This document shows, one piece after another, positions 14,359 to 21,307 of a stretch of DNA of 32,530 nucleotides. The position numbers were made by a program, and so were the translations under genes. Below the pieces are notes generated by a model. It did not search any database. It was not told the origin of the DNA and saw nothing but the letters and a program-made list of their open reading frames with translations. The stretch's first letter is position 1. Each line of letters begins with the position of its first letter. The DNA comes from JAHIYG01 sp041306075 (lineage in GTDB: Archaea; Altiarchaeota; Altiarchaeia; IMC4; SCGC-AAA252-I15), in contig JBFYKH010000046.1 in NCBI GenBank assembly GCA_041306075.1, positions 1 to 32,530 on the forward strand. Direction: 5' to 3'.

Positions 14359-15837
14359 TCAAACCGGCCGCCCCATCCTAGAGAGGAACGATTTCCCCAG
14401 CCGTTTTAAGACAGGGAATAAACGGCTTAAAGAAAACCCCAGGAACACGAGGACGAACGATTCTAGCGGGAACCGGTACCGGTTCACCGTAGTCATATGT
14501 ATTGTGACAACCACGGTAGTAATGTATACGATAGTCAGCCACATGAAGAGCAAGGTTACGAAACCTGCGGCGTCCTGCATCCCACGCGCATACTCCTTAG
14601 ACAGATGGACGAGAACGAAAAGCATCAAGAGCGGCGAGATAACCATCCAGAAGAAGGACGCTCTAGTTTCGTATAACCTCTCCCCCATACGGCTAGTCCA
14701 ATCTCGCGTGTATGGGAAAACCTGTCCGAGTAGGATGGTGTCATAGAGCCTTACATAGGGCGATATCCTATCGAGGGTCTCGACGACATTCCCCTCCCCC
14801 TCCCACCTGCATGGCCCGACCAGTAGGATTCTGAACAACGCAGTCCTAATGGACCCGAGATAAACGGAGGGACGAGTTGTAAGGACATAAGACGCATCCT
14901 CTGCGTACCCGTTAGGCACATGCATGTATATGATGTGGTTGTAATTGACTGCGCCCGTGGATTTAATTTCCTGGTCGAGAACGGTTATGTTTGTCCGATT
15001 AAACGGGAAGAGCCGCTTGTAACGTCCGACGGGGGAGTAAGGGGGAATTAACGAGACTTTTGAAAGCTTCCCCTGGCTCACCAGTGATATTCTCTCATCC
15101 GCAGGAAGCTGGAATGCCGTCATTTTCGCCAACTCAAAGCCCGATATCGTGCTTGTCGTGAAGGTTCCGAAGAGGAGTATATGCTTTAGGTATACCAGTG
15201 CAACGATGAGCAGGGGAAGCGAGCAGGCAATGAGGACACTCCGCCAGTTGCTTTTTTTATAGAAGACCAGTAGCACCACCGCCATCAAAAACCAAGCCAT
15301 GTGGTAAAGGCTCCGGATTAGGACTACCACGGCTAGGAGAGAGAAAAAAACAAACGCGTCCAGAAGACGCTCGTTTTTAACGTAGGAGTGCAGGAAAAGC
15401 GCCGCAACGCAAAGTAGCACCGCAAGGGGATACGGGTAAAACAGGAAGTTCTCATACGCTATAACGGACGGGCCGGCCATGAAGACGCAAGTGAGTAAGA
15501 CGCTGAGATTCGATGACACGCCGAATCGTAAAAGGAGCAGACACAGACTAATCGCGAAAACAATGCCCAGTGACAGATAAATCAGGTTGAACGCCAGGGC
15601 ATAGTCGGAGGGGAACGCCTTCAGCACCAAGCCCAGGAAGAGGTTAAACAGCGGCGGCTGATGATGCAGGTAGAACACGCTCTCAAGAAGATTGTTCTTT
15701 AAAAGTTGAGGGTCGAGGAACTGCATGAAATACGAGATGCTCTTCGAGTAAAAACGCACCCCCGCCCAATAAAAAACAACTCTCGACACAACGAAGAAGG
15801 AGACTACAGCCAGGAGAGGCCTAAGGTGAGATGACAT
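14359..15837 (-). CDS. Membrane glycosyltransferase-like protein (GT-C type)
   Basis: 492 residues with about ten membrane helices. The first external loop has FLDPQLLKNNLLESVFYLHHQPPLFNLFLGL: an acidic residue (D42) followed by the HxPP-type motif of GT39-related transferases. A large external region (about 235-385) is unlike the 7371-8747 gene, and the two are not close homologues. It is visibly more AT-rich and less codon-biased than its neighbours, which may mean recent acquisition. TTTTATCA about 20 bases before the ATG is the likely promoter. Sugar and acceptor unknown. Confidence 0.7.
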   Translation of the reverse strand: MSSHLRPLLAVVSFFVVSRVVFYWAGVRFYSKSISYFMQFLDPQLLKNNLLESVFYLHHQPPLFNLFLGLVLKAFPSDYALAFNLIYLSLGIVFAISLCLLLLRFGVSSNLSVLLTCVFMAGPSVIAYENFLFYPYPLAVLLCVAALFLHSYVKNERLLDAFVFFSLLAVVVLIRSLYHMAWFLMAVVLLVFYKKSNWRSVLIACSLPLLIVALVYLKHILLFGTFTTSTISGFELAKMTAFQLPADERISLVSQGKLSKVSLIPPYSPVGRYKRLFPFNRTNITVLDQEIKSTGAVNYNHIIYMHVPNGYAEDASYVLTTRPSVYLGSIRTALFRILLVGPCRWEGEGNVVETLDRISPYVRLYDTILLGQVFPYTRDWTSRMGERLYETRASFFWMVISPLLMLFVLVHLSKEYARGMQDAAGFVTLLFMWLTIVYITTVVVTIHMTTVNRYRFPLESFVLVFLGFSLSRLFPVLKRLGKSFLSRMGRPV

Positions 15838-15884
15838 GATAAACCTTGATAAAAGAAGCTAATAACGACTAGGAGGAGACAACC

Positions 15885-15970
15885 AGCCCCGCCAGGATTC
15901 TTCACAAGCCTGCTGGCTTGTGTCATCCTGGCGGGTTCCATACACGAACCCGTTTCGGATTCATCTGATT
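15885..15970 (-). mobile_element. tRNA-Gln 3'-end copy plus hairpin element
   Basis: Bases 15885-15900 repeat the last 16 bases of tRNA-Gln (15971-15986) exactly; identity stops at the T-loop. Read leftwards after the tRNA come a small hairpin (GGGTTC/GAACCC, 15933-15951) and an inverted copy of the tRNA end (CCGCCAGGAT). A stem CACAAGCC-AGCA-GGCTTGTG and the direct copy follow, so the whole folds into one long hairpin. The element has no ORF. A sister element follows tRNA-Gly. It may be a miniature tRNA-targeted integrative element or a structured tRNA trailer. Confidence 0.6.
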
Positions 15971-16042
15971 AGCCCCGCCAGGATTCGAACCTGAGTTCGC
16001 CGGTCCAATGCCGGCTGTGATAGGCCACTACACTACGGGGCT
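15971..16042 (-). tRNA. tRNA-Gln (UUG), with A at position 33
   Basis: 72 bases. The acceptor AGCCCCG/CGGGGCT pairs over all 7 positions and the discriminator is A; no CCA is encoded. The D-arm is GTGTAGTGGCC...TCAC, and the T-arm pairs TCAGG with CCTGG around TTCGAAT. The anticodon stem GCCGG/CCGGC is perfect and its 7-base loop is CATTGGA, giving anticodon TTG. The loop's second base, position 33, is A where U is nearly universal. Acceptor and discriminator fit archaeal tRNA-Gln. Confidence 0.8.
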
Positions 16043-16053
16043 GTCTAAACCGC

Positions 16054-16178
16054 GGAGGGCTCCGCCCTCCCCAGTTCCAAGTTCCTCCTGACCCTCCCGA
16101 AACGAGTTAGCCCCACCGTCGGCGGGGCGAACGCATTGTCTCGTTCATCCGGTCTGGTGCATTCGCCGCGGCGAATGC
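16054..16178. repeat. Three consecutive GC-rich hairpins upstream of tRNA-Gln
   Basis: GGAGGGC-TCC-GCCCTCC (16054-16070); GCCCC-A-CCG-T-CGG-C-GGGGC (16110-16128); and GCATTCGCCGCGGCGAATGC (16159-16178), a perfect 20-base palindrome. The middle one is flanked by AACGAGT and CGAACGCATT, the same flanks as a unit of the array near 27.07-27.10 kb. No ORF or promoter pattern explains them. Confidence 0.6.
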
Positions 16179-16202
16179 GCCGTTTCTTTTGGGGATGAAA
16201 CA

Positions 16203-16225
16203 CCTTTTCTTTGAAAAAGAAAAGG
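16203..16225 (-). terminator. Hairpin with T run beyond the tRNA-Gly element
   Basis: CCTTTTCTTT-gaa-AAAGAAAAGG is a perfect 10-bp stem. Read leftwards it contains CTTTTCTTTTTC and follows tRNA-Gly and its hairpin element, so it is a plausible stop for that transcript. Confidence 0.5.
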
Positions 16226-16233
16226 GGTTCGTT

Positions 16234-16322
16234 GCGTTCGCCGGGATTCTTGGAAAAGCCCGCTGGCTTTTCACATCCCGGCGAATAAGTTACACGACCT
16301 AGTTTTTCAACTAGATACGCTT
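16234..16322 (-). mobile_element. tRNA-Gly 3'-end copy plus hairpin element
   Basis: Bases 16234-16249 repeat the last 16 bases of tRNA-Gly (16323-16338) exactly, ending at the same T-loop position as in the tRNA-Gln element. Read leftwards from the tRNA come a small hairpin (CTAGTT/AACTAG, 16299-16314), the inverted tRNA end (TTCGCCGGGAT), a stem GAAAAGCC-AGCG-GGCTTTTC and the direct copy. Order, spacing (89 versus 86 bases) and the AAGCC-AGCR-GGCTT core match the other element, while both stems change with compensation. Confidence 0.6.
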
Positions 16323-16392
16323 GCGTTCGCCGGGATTCGAACCCGGGTTATCAGCTTGGAAGGCTGAAGTCCTACCACTAGACTACGAACGC
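16323..16392 (-). tRNA. tRNA-Gly (UCC)
   Basis: 70 bases. The acceptor GCGTTCG/CGAACGC pairs fully. The D-arm is GTCTAGTGGTAGGAC. The anticodon stem TCAGC/GCTGA encloses CTTCCAA, giving anticodon TCC, and the T-arm is CCGGG-TTCGAAT-CCCGG. No CCA is encoded and no intron is present. Its first base lies 40 bases from the 3' end of the disrupted tRNA-Gly-like locus. Confidence 0.92.
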
Positions 16393-16432
16393 TTGGCTGT
16401 TTGTTATATGCGTTTTGGGCTTTTATGTGAGT

Positions 16433-16559
16433 GCCTATGCCGGGACTCGAACCCGGGTCGCCTAAAACCGCCGCGGGCGGTTTTGGCGCGCAGCAACCCC
16501 CAAGGGGGGTTGCCTGCGTATCAGCTTGGAAGGCTGACCCGCCGTTTGGCTGCGAGCGC
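16433..16559 (-). pseudogene. Disrupted or unconventional tRNA-Gly-like gene
   Basis: The 5' part (GCGCTCG...) contains TCAGCCTTCCAAGCTGATA, identical over 19 bases to the anticodon arm of tRNA-Gly(UCC). The 3' part has a perfect T-arm, CCGGG-TTCGAGT-CCCGG. Between them, where a variable loop should be, are two tight hairpins (16490-16517 and 16459-16488). The ends GCGCTCG and CATAGGC pair at only three of seven positions, and the D-arm is 3-4 bases short. TATAAACC (about 16588-16595) is correctly placed as its promoter. Options: a pseudogene with repeat insertion, a fused pair of tRNA halves, or an unusual intron-containing tRNA. Confidence 0.55.
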
Positions 16560-16604
16560 TTTTTGGGTGGATGTATGAGGGTTTTCGGGTTTATATTCTA
16601 TTTT

Positions 16605-19178
16605 TTAGCGTTGTAGTTTCTTGTTTATCGCTGCGAGGTCTTTTTTGATTTTTTCGGCGAGTTGTATTTCCGCGTCTATTTCCTGGGGTTTTTCCGGTTT
16701 TGAGGTAGGGTTTTCAGGGGTTTGGGTTGTAAGGCCTGCATGGCGGAGTACTTCGTCGAGCCTGTCTGCGGGCAGGATTTCCGTGGGTTTCGCCGGTTCT
16801 GGCTCTTTTTTCGGGGGCGGCGCTATTATTTCGATGTGCGGCGGCTCCTCCTTGGTTGTGGGCTGTTCTTCCGGGAGCTGTTTCAGGTAGTCTTGTATCC
16901 GCCTCTCCTCCTGTTCCAAGGCTGCGTCTTTCACAGGAAGCGGGGTTTCCTTCGGGCTTCTCCTAAGTAGTATGATGGCTGCGGCTGCTGCCGCTATGAG
17001 GAGTAGTATTCCGATGGCTGCGGCTGCGATGAGATAGGTTGCGGGTATGCCCTCCTCTTTCCGGGGGGGGTTCTGGGTCTGGTTCTGCTCGGCCCGTATC
17101 TCCTGCAGCAGGTCCGTGGTCTGGAGGGCTCCGTCGACGTCTTCTATGTCCCGGTATTGTTGCCGGGCTTTGGCTGCGTAGTCCCTGGCCGCCTCGTATT
17201 CCAGGTTGGTGAAGTATTCGTTGGCTTTGGCGAAGTAGCGGTGGGCTTCAAGTCCCTTGGCGCATGTGCGGTTGAGGTTCAGTGCTGCTGTTTCGCCCTC
17301 CGGGTCTTCTGCTTCACGGTATTTTCCAGCGGCCTCTTCCGCCGCTTTCATGCATTCGCGGTAGTTGGTTTCGTTTTTGTTTGTCTTTGCGACGTCCATA
17401 ATCGCTTCGGCCGCATCCTGGGCGGTCACGGTTTTAAGCCAGCGGTTTATGTTTTCCAGTAGTGTTTTCGTCTTGTTGATTTTGGCTTCGTCGCCTATGA
17501 GCGTGTAGGAGCGGAGGGCTGATTCAGCCATGATTTTGGCTTCGGAGTAGTTCCCATAGCCGCTAAGTCTGGCCGCTTCGGCGATGCTGTGGTCGGCCTT
17601 CGGGTATTCGTTGCTGTTGTTGATGAGCTTCGTTGTGCGCTCCACGCCCTGTTGGTTGTCGAGGGAGGCGAATAGTTTCAGTGCTTTCCCCCCGTATACC
17701 CCGCCGTCCAGGTAGTTTTGGCTCCGGTAGTAGTCCTGCGCGCGGTCGTAGAAGTATTGGGCGTCCGCTTGGTCTATGGCCAGGCTGACGGAGTTGAGGG
17801 CTTCCTGGGCCCTCTGCCGGTCTTCCGCCTGCAGGTACATCTTCTCGGCTTGTGATGCGAGGTTACGGGCTGTCTGGTAGTCGCCTTTCTCGTAGCTGGC
17901 TTTCGCCAGCTTCAGGATTTCCGCGGCTTCCGTCTGGAGTACGCTCCTGTTTTGGAGGACGGATGCCTCGGTTTGAAGCTCCGTGTTGTTCAGGAGACCG
18001 TAGAGTTCCGCGGCCCTGGCCGCCCGCTCGTATGATTTGTCGAAGATGCCGCTCCTGTAGAGGGATTTCGCCTTCTCGATGCTGTCCCTGGCCTCGTTAT
18101 CGGACAGGTAGTCCTGGTTCATCGTGTAGGCGTTGAGCTGTCTTGCCCCGAGGACGAGTAGCGTGGGCGTCCACGCCTCCGTGAGATTGGCTGCGTAGAG
18201 GCCGGTTATAGGGTATCCTACGTCCAGCGTCCAGGTGGCGTTGCCTTTGCCGTCTAGGGCGTGCAGCACCCCGGCCGAAGAGACTATTATTTCCGGCGTG
18301 TTTTTCCGGCTTAGGTCGGCGACTACGATGTAGGGTTTCAGGGCGCTGATTTTGCGTTCCCATAGTTTATCGCCGTTTACTGTGTAGGCTAGGAGTCTCC
18401 CGTCATCCGTGGCGGCGAACACTTCCTCCAGGGGGTCCTTGTTGATGTTGCCTGTGGCGGCTCCTGTCAGGGATGCGTGCGTGGTGGCGGACCAGATTTT
18501 ATTCCCTGTCCCCTTTAGGGCGTACAGGCCGGTGTATGTGGCAGCTATGATCTCGGGTTTGCCGTCACGGTCGACGTCTGAGGCCTTGACGTCGTTGACT
18601 GTGCCGTCGGTCTTGTACTTCCACAGGAGGTTCCCGTCCGGTTTTATCGCGTATATGAGCCCGTCCCTGGAGCCGCTGACCAGGTCCTTTTTTCCGTCGC
18701 CGTTGAGGTCGGCGGCCGCCATCGCCATCGAGTAGCCGTAGCCGCGGTGCGCCCAGAGGAACGCGTTGTTATCAAACCGGGGGTCCCGCTCAACCCTGAA
18801 GATGGGGTGGGCGTACTCGAGGCCGGCGGCGTCGCATGCCTCTTTGGACTCGACGACGGAGCCGACTACTATGTCCGTCTTGTTGTTTCCGTCCAGGTCG
18901 TCGACTATGAGGGTCCTCGGAGAGTTCTGCGGCCATATGACGGATATCTTGTTCCGCCACTGCAGAACCCCGTTCTCGTCAAGTAGGTATGCGTAGCTGC
19001 CCTGCTCGCGAATCATCCCCAAGATGATGTTGGGTCTGCCGTCATGTTCCGGGTCCTTGACGTCGATTATGCTGCCGCCGAGGTTGATGGACCAGTTTAA
19101 TGTGAGGGGCTTGTACTCGGCTGCCTCGGCTAAAGATGCGGTAAAAAGCATTATGAGTGCGATTTTGGCGGCATCCAT
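16605..19178 (-). CDS. Membrane-anchored beta-propeller and TPR protein
   Basis: 857 residues. A signal peptide (MDAAKIALIMLFTASLAEA) is followed to about residue 355 by an FG-GAP/PQQ-like beta-propeller with repeated Ca-loop motifs (DLDGNNKTD, DLNGDGKKD, DVDRDGKPE) and blades such as GLYALKGTGNKIWS. Residues about 365-690 are TPR-like helical repeats (AKASYEKGDYQTARNLASQAEKMY, AKANEYFTNLEYEAARDYAAKA). A membrane helix lies near 712-740 (YLIAAAAIGILLLIAAAAAAIILL), then a Pro/Glu-rich tail of about 115 residues with a terminal helix. So the propeller and TPRs are outside and the tail inside. Probably a scaffold in the envelope; no enzyme motif is seen. It shares a TATA box with the divergent GT2 gene. 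Confidence 0.85.
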   Translation of the reverse strand: MDAAKIALIMLFTASLAEAAEYKPLTLNWSINLGGSIIDVKDPEHDGRPNIILGMIREQGSYAYLLDENGVLQWRNKISVIWPQNSPRTLIVDDLDGNNKTDIVVGSVVESKEACDAAGLEYAHPIFRVERDPRFDNNAFLWAHRGYGYSMAMAAADLNGDGKKDLVSGSRDGLIYAIKPDGNLLWKYKTDGTVNDVKASDVDRDGKPEIIAATYTGLYALKGTGNKIWSATTHASLTGAATGNINKDPLEEVFAATDDGRLLAYTVNGDKLWERKISALKPYIVVADLSRKNTPEIIVSSAGVLHALDGKGNATWTLDVGYPITGLYAANLTEAWTPTLLVLGARQLNAYTMNQDYLSDNEARDSIEKAKSLYRSGIFDKSYERAARAAELYGLLNNTELQTEASVLQNRSVLQTEAAEILKLAKASYEKGDYQTARNLASQAEKMYLQAEDRQRAQEALNSVSLAIDQADAQYFYDRAQDYYRSQNYLDGGVYGGKALKLFASLDNQQGVERTTKLINNSNEYPKADHSIAEAARLSGYGNYSEAKIMAESALRSYTLIGDEAKINKTKTLLENINRWLKTVTAQDAAEAIMDVAKTNKNETNYRECMKAAEEAAGKYREAEDPEGETAALNLNRTCAKGLEAHRYFAKANEYFTNLEYEAARDYAAKARQQYRDIEDVDGALQTTDLLQEIRAEQNQTQNPPRKEEGIPATYLIAAAAIGILLLIAAAAAAIILLRRSPKETPLPVKDAALEQEERRIQDYLKQLPEEQPTTKEEPPHIEIIAPPPKKEPEPAKPTEILPADRLDEVLRHAGLTTQTPENPTSKPEKPQEIDAEIQLAEKIKKDLAAINKKLQR

Positions 19179-19201
19179 CAGTATGTTATCTGTCCCGGAC
19201 C

Positions 19202-19209
19202 TTATATAT
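19202..19209. promoter_or_regulatory. Shared bidirectional TATA box
   Basis: TTATATAT sits about 26 bases before the GT2 ATG (19232) and about 28 bases before the ATG of the leftward propeller/TPR gene (19178). The sequence reads as a TATA box on both strands and no other candidate lies in the 53-base gap. Confidence 0.6.
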
Positions 19210-19231
19210 GGCGCCTTGATATTAGGTTATC

Positions 19232-19909
19232 ATGCCCGGGAAGAGGAGGACGCTCGTAGTTCTGCCCGCTTATAACGAAGCCGATGTGATATCCCGTACC
19301 GTATCCGGTTTGAAGTCAGCGGTGGACGCGGATATACTCGTCGTGGACGACGGCTCAGGCGACGGCACAGGGGACGCGGCCTTGGCGGCAGGCGCCAGGG
19401 TGGTGAGGCATCAGGTCAACCTCGGGTTGGGGGCCGCCCTTGAGACCGGCTTCGAGGCCGCGCGCAGGGGGGGTTACGAGAGGCTTGTGACTTTCGACTC
19501 TGACGGGCAGCATAATCCGGAGGACGCCCTGAAGCTTCTTGGCGAGCTTGACTCCTGCGACATTGTCGTGGGCGTGAGGAAGGTCATGTTTGACAGGATG
19601 CCGCTGACGAAGAGGGTCGGCAACGCAGTCCTTAACCTGTTGACGACGTTCATTTTCGGGGTGTCGAGCTCTGACAGCCAGAGCGGGCTGAGGGCGCTTA
19701 ACAGGAAGGCGTTCCAGGCAATACGCCTTAGGGCCAGGGGTTACGAGTGCTCATCGGAGATACTTTATGAGGCGAGCAGGGCCGGGTTGATTATCAGGGA
19801 GGTCCCCGTGGAAGTGATTTACACCGAGCATTCGATGAGGAAGGGCACGGGCGTGTCCGACGGGCTGAGGATATTCTGGAGGATGATGCTGCATGAGCGG
19901 GGTGATTAG
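19232..19909 (+). CDS. GT2 glycosyltransferase, dolichol-phosphate-mannose-synthase-like
   Basis: 225 residues, a single GT-A domain with no membrane extension. Motifs: LVVLPAYNEADVI, ILVVDDGSGDGTGD (nucleotide binding), HQVNLGLGAALETG, VTFDSDGQHNPEDA with the metal-binding D-x-D, and the acceptor-side RALNRKAF and EVPVEVIYTEHS. Family role: transfer of a sugar from a nucleotide donor to polyprenyl phosphate, supplying GT-C enzymes. The next gene, DUF2304, is a frequent partner and starts on the base after its stop. Sugar identity is not readable. Confidence 0.9.
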   Translation: MPGKRRTLVVLPAYNEADVISRTVSGLKSAVDADILVVDDGSGDGTGDAALAAGARVVRHQVNLGLGAALETGFEAARRGGYERLVTFDSDGQHNPEDALKLLGELDSCDIVVGVRKVMFDRMPLTKRVGNAVLNLLTTFIFGVSSSDSQSGLRALNRKAFQAIRLRARGYECSSEILYEASRAGLIIREVPVEVIYTEHSMRKGTGVSDGLRIFWRMMLHERGD

Positions 19910-20233
19910 GTGATTATCGAAGTCGCAGGGGGCCTGTTTGCCGTTTTCGCCCTCAGCCGGGTGTTCCTCAGGTTCAGGGAGGGGAGGGTCAGCTGGGGGA
20001 TGATGGCTTTTTGGACGGTCGTCTGGTTCGGCGTGATAACCTTCCTCATCCACCCAACTGGCTTCGAGCCCGTTTCAAGGGCTATAGGCATACAGAGGCC
20101 GCTGGACTTGATGCTCATCGGCGGCCTCCTCCTGGCGTATTACCTTAACTTCAGGGTTTACGTCCAGCTTGATGATTTGCGCTCCGATCTGGCTGAGGTC
20201 GTTAGGGACTCGGCGCTCGGTAAAAGAAGGTAG
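19910..20233 (+). CDS. DUF2304 membrane protein
   Basis: 107 residues with a GTG start preceded by GGGGTGA 4 bases away. Three hydrophobic helices are followed by a short conserved helix (LRSDLAEVVRD), the DUF2304 plan. A charged loop LRFREGRVSWGMMAFWTVVW lies between the first two helices. Family members sit beside polyprenyl-phosphate glycosyltransferases and probably hold or assist them at the membrane; the biochemical role is not established. It converges with the pilin gene with a single base between the two stop codons. Confidence 0.85.
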   Translation: MIIEVAGGLFAVFALSRVFLRFREGRVSWGMMAFWTVVWFGVITFLIHPTGFEPVSRAIGIQRPLDLMLIGGLLLAYYLNFRVYVQLDDLRSDLAEVVRDSALGKRR

Positions 20234-20234
20234 C

Positions 20235-20729
20235 TTATCCTGCGCAGGGGCCGGCGAGGTTTTCCGTTCCCGTGAAACGCCTGTTGTTTATGTCGAACTC
20301 CCTGTTGCTGTAGCCGAATGAGACGGTGTACGCGTATGATTTCCCGCTCGTGCAGTTGAATGGCGCCGACGACTCCCACTTGTAGGTGTCGCCTGGCAGG
20401 AGGGCGGTATCGATTGCATATGTCGTCACTCCGCCGTCGACCGAGACCCAGTTGATGGTTATCTGGTATTCCTTGTTGTTCTGGAAGACGACAGTGCTGT
20501 TCTGGGAGTCTGACGTGGGGTATATCTCCCAGTCCATGATGCCGATGTCCGCCGACTTCCAGTAGACGACGCCCTTCTTCTTGTAGGATGTGGCGGAGCC
20601 TATCTTTATGAAGCCTGCGAGGGTGCCTACGGCCACGACCGCTATCACTATCGCTATCGCTAGTAGTATGAGGTATTCTACCGACGTCTGGCCATTGCTA
20701 TCAGTGTTAAATGGCTTCAGGGGACGCAT
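20235..20729 (-). CDS. Class III signal-peptide pilin (third of tandem set)
   Basis: 164 residues from the ATG at 20729; ATTTTAATA about 26 bases upstream suggests a leaderless mRNA. The class III signal is MRPLKPFNTDSNG|QTSVEYLILLAIAIV, cut by an EppA-type peptidase before Q (QxSxExxxL motif), leaving a hydrophobic N-terminal filament helix. The head domain shares YWKSADIGI, NSTVVFQNNKEY, WVSVDGG, LLPGD, FNCTSG and RFTGTENLAGPC with the two pilins upstream. The two head cysteines probably form a disulfide. It is the most diverged of the three. Confidence 0.88.
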   Translation of the reverse strand: MRPLKPFNTDSNGQTSVEYLILLAIAIVIAVVAVGTLAGFIKIGSATSYKKKGVVYWKSADIGIMDWEIYPTSDSQNSTVVFQNNKEYQITINWVSVDGGVTTYAIDTALLPGDTYKWESSAPFNCTSGKSYAYTVSFGYSNREFDINNRRFTGTENLAGPCAG

Positions 20730-20769
20730 TATAAACAATTATGTATAGGTATTAAAATACCCCGGCAGC

Positions 20770-21261
20770 CTAGTTGGAGCAGGCTCCCGCCAGCTTTTCC
20801 AGGCCGGTGAAACGTTTGTCGAGGAGGCCGTGCTCGATGTTGTCGTATTGTAGGGTGATGTTGTAGGAGTATGTGCCGCCGCTTGAGCAGTTGAATGGTA
20901 GCTGGCCCTCCAGGCGCATGGTTGCGCCCGGAAGCAGTGTCTTGCCGATTGCGTACTGTGTGGCCCCCCCGTCGGTGGACACCCAGTCCAGGTTGATTAT
21001 GTATTCCCTGTTGTTCTGAAGGACTATTGTGCTGTTCCGGATGCTTGAGGTCTGGTACACCTGGTAGTCGGGTATGCCTATGTCGGCCGACTTCCAGTAG
21101 ACCGCCCCCTTTTTAGTGTAGGTGGAGGCTGTGCCGAGTTTTATGTACCCCGAGAGCACTCCGACGCCGACTGCTGCGAGGACGATGACGATGGCCAACA
21201 GCACCAGGTATTCTACGGATGTCTGCCCGCGCGCTACCCCCGCTAGGGGATGTGGTTTCAT
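20770..21261 (-). CDS. Class III signal-peptide pilin (second of tandem set)
   Basis: 163 residues with signal MKPHPLAGVARG|QTSVEYLVLLAIVIVLAAVGVG. Its head is clearly a paralogue of the 21302-21793 pilin: YTKKGAVYWKSADIGI, NSTIVLQNNREY, WVSTDGGAT, KTLLPGA, PFNCSSGGTYSYNI and RFTGLEKLAGACSN. No Shine-Dalgarno is clear; a GC hairpin lies between the upstream stop and this start. Likely a filament subunit (adhesion pilus); which of the three is the major pilin cannot be told. Confidence 0.9.
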   Translation of the reverse strand: MKPHPLAGVARGQTSVEYLVLLAIVIVLAAVGVGVLSGYIKLGTASTYTKKGAVYWKSADIGIPDYQVYQTSSIRNSTIVLQNNREYIINLDWVSTDGGATQYAIGKTLLPGATMRLEGQLPFNCSSGGTYSYNITLQYDNIEHGLLDKRFTGLEKLAGACSN

Positions 21262-21281
21262 CGGAGCGTTGACGCCTGCCT

Positions 21282-21307
21282 AACTAAGGCCCAAAGGGGC
21301 CTTAGTT
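21282..21307 (-). terminator. Hairpin between pilin genes
   Basis: AACTAAGGCCC-AAAG-GGGCCTTAGTT is a perfect 11-bp stem that includes the stop codon of the upstream pilin. No T run follows, so it may attenuate or protect the mRNA 3' end rather than stop transcription fully. That would allow unequal pilin amounts. Confidence 0.5.

Noticed and set aside
16433..16559. Class II tRNA-Ser or tRNA-Leu with a long variable arm
   Set aside because: The insert holds two hairpins of 28-30 bases, far longer than a variable arm, and the anticodon arm equals that of tRNA-Gly.
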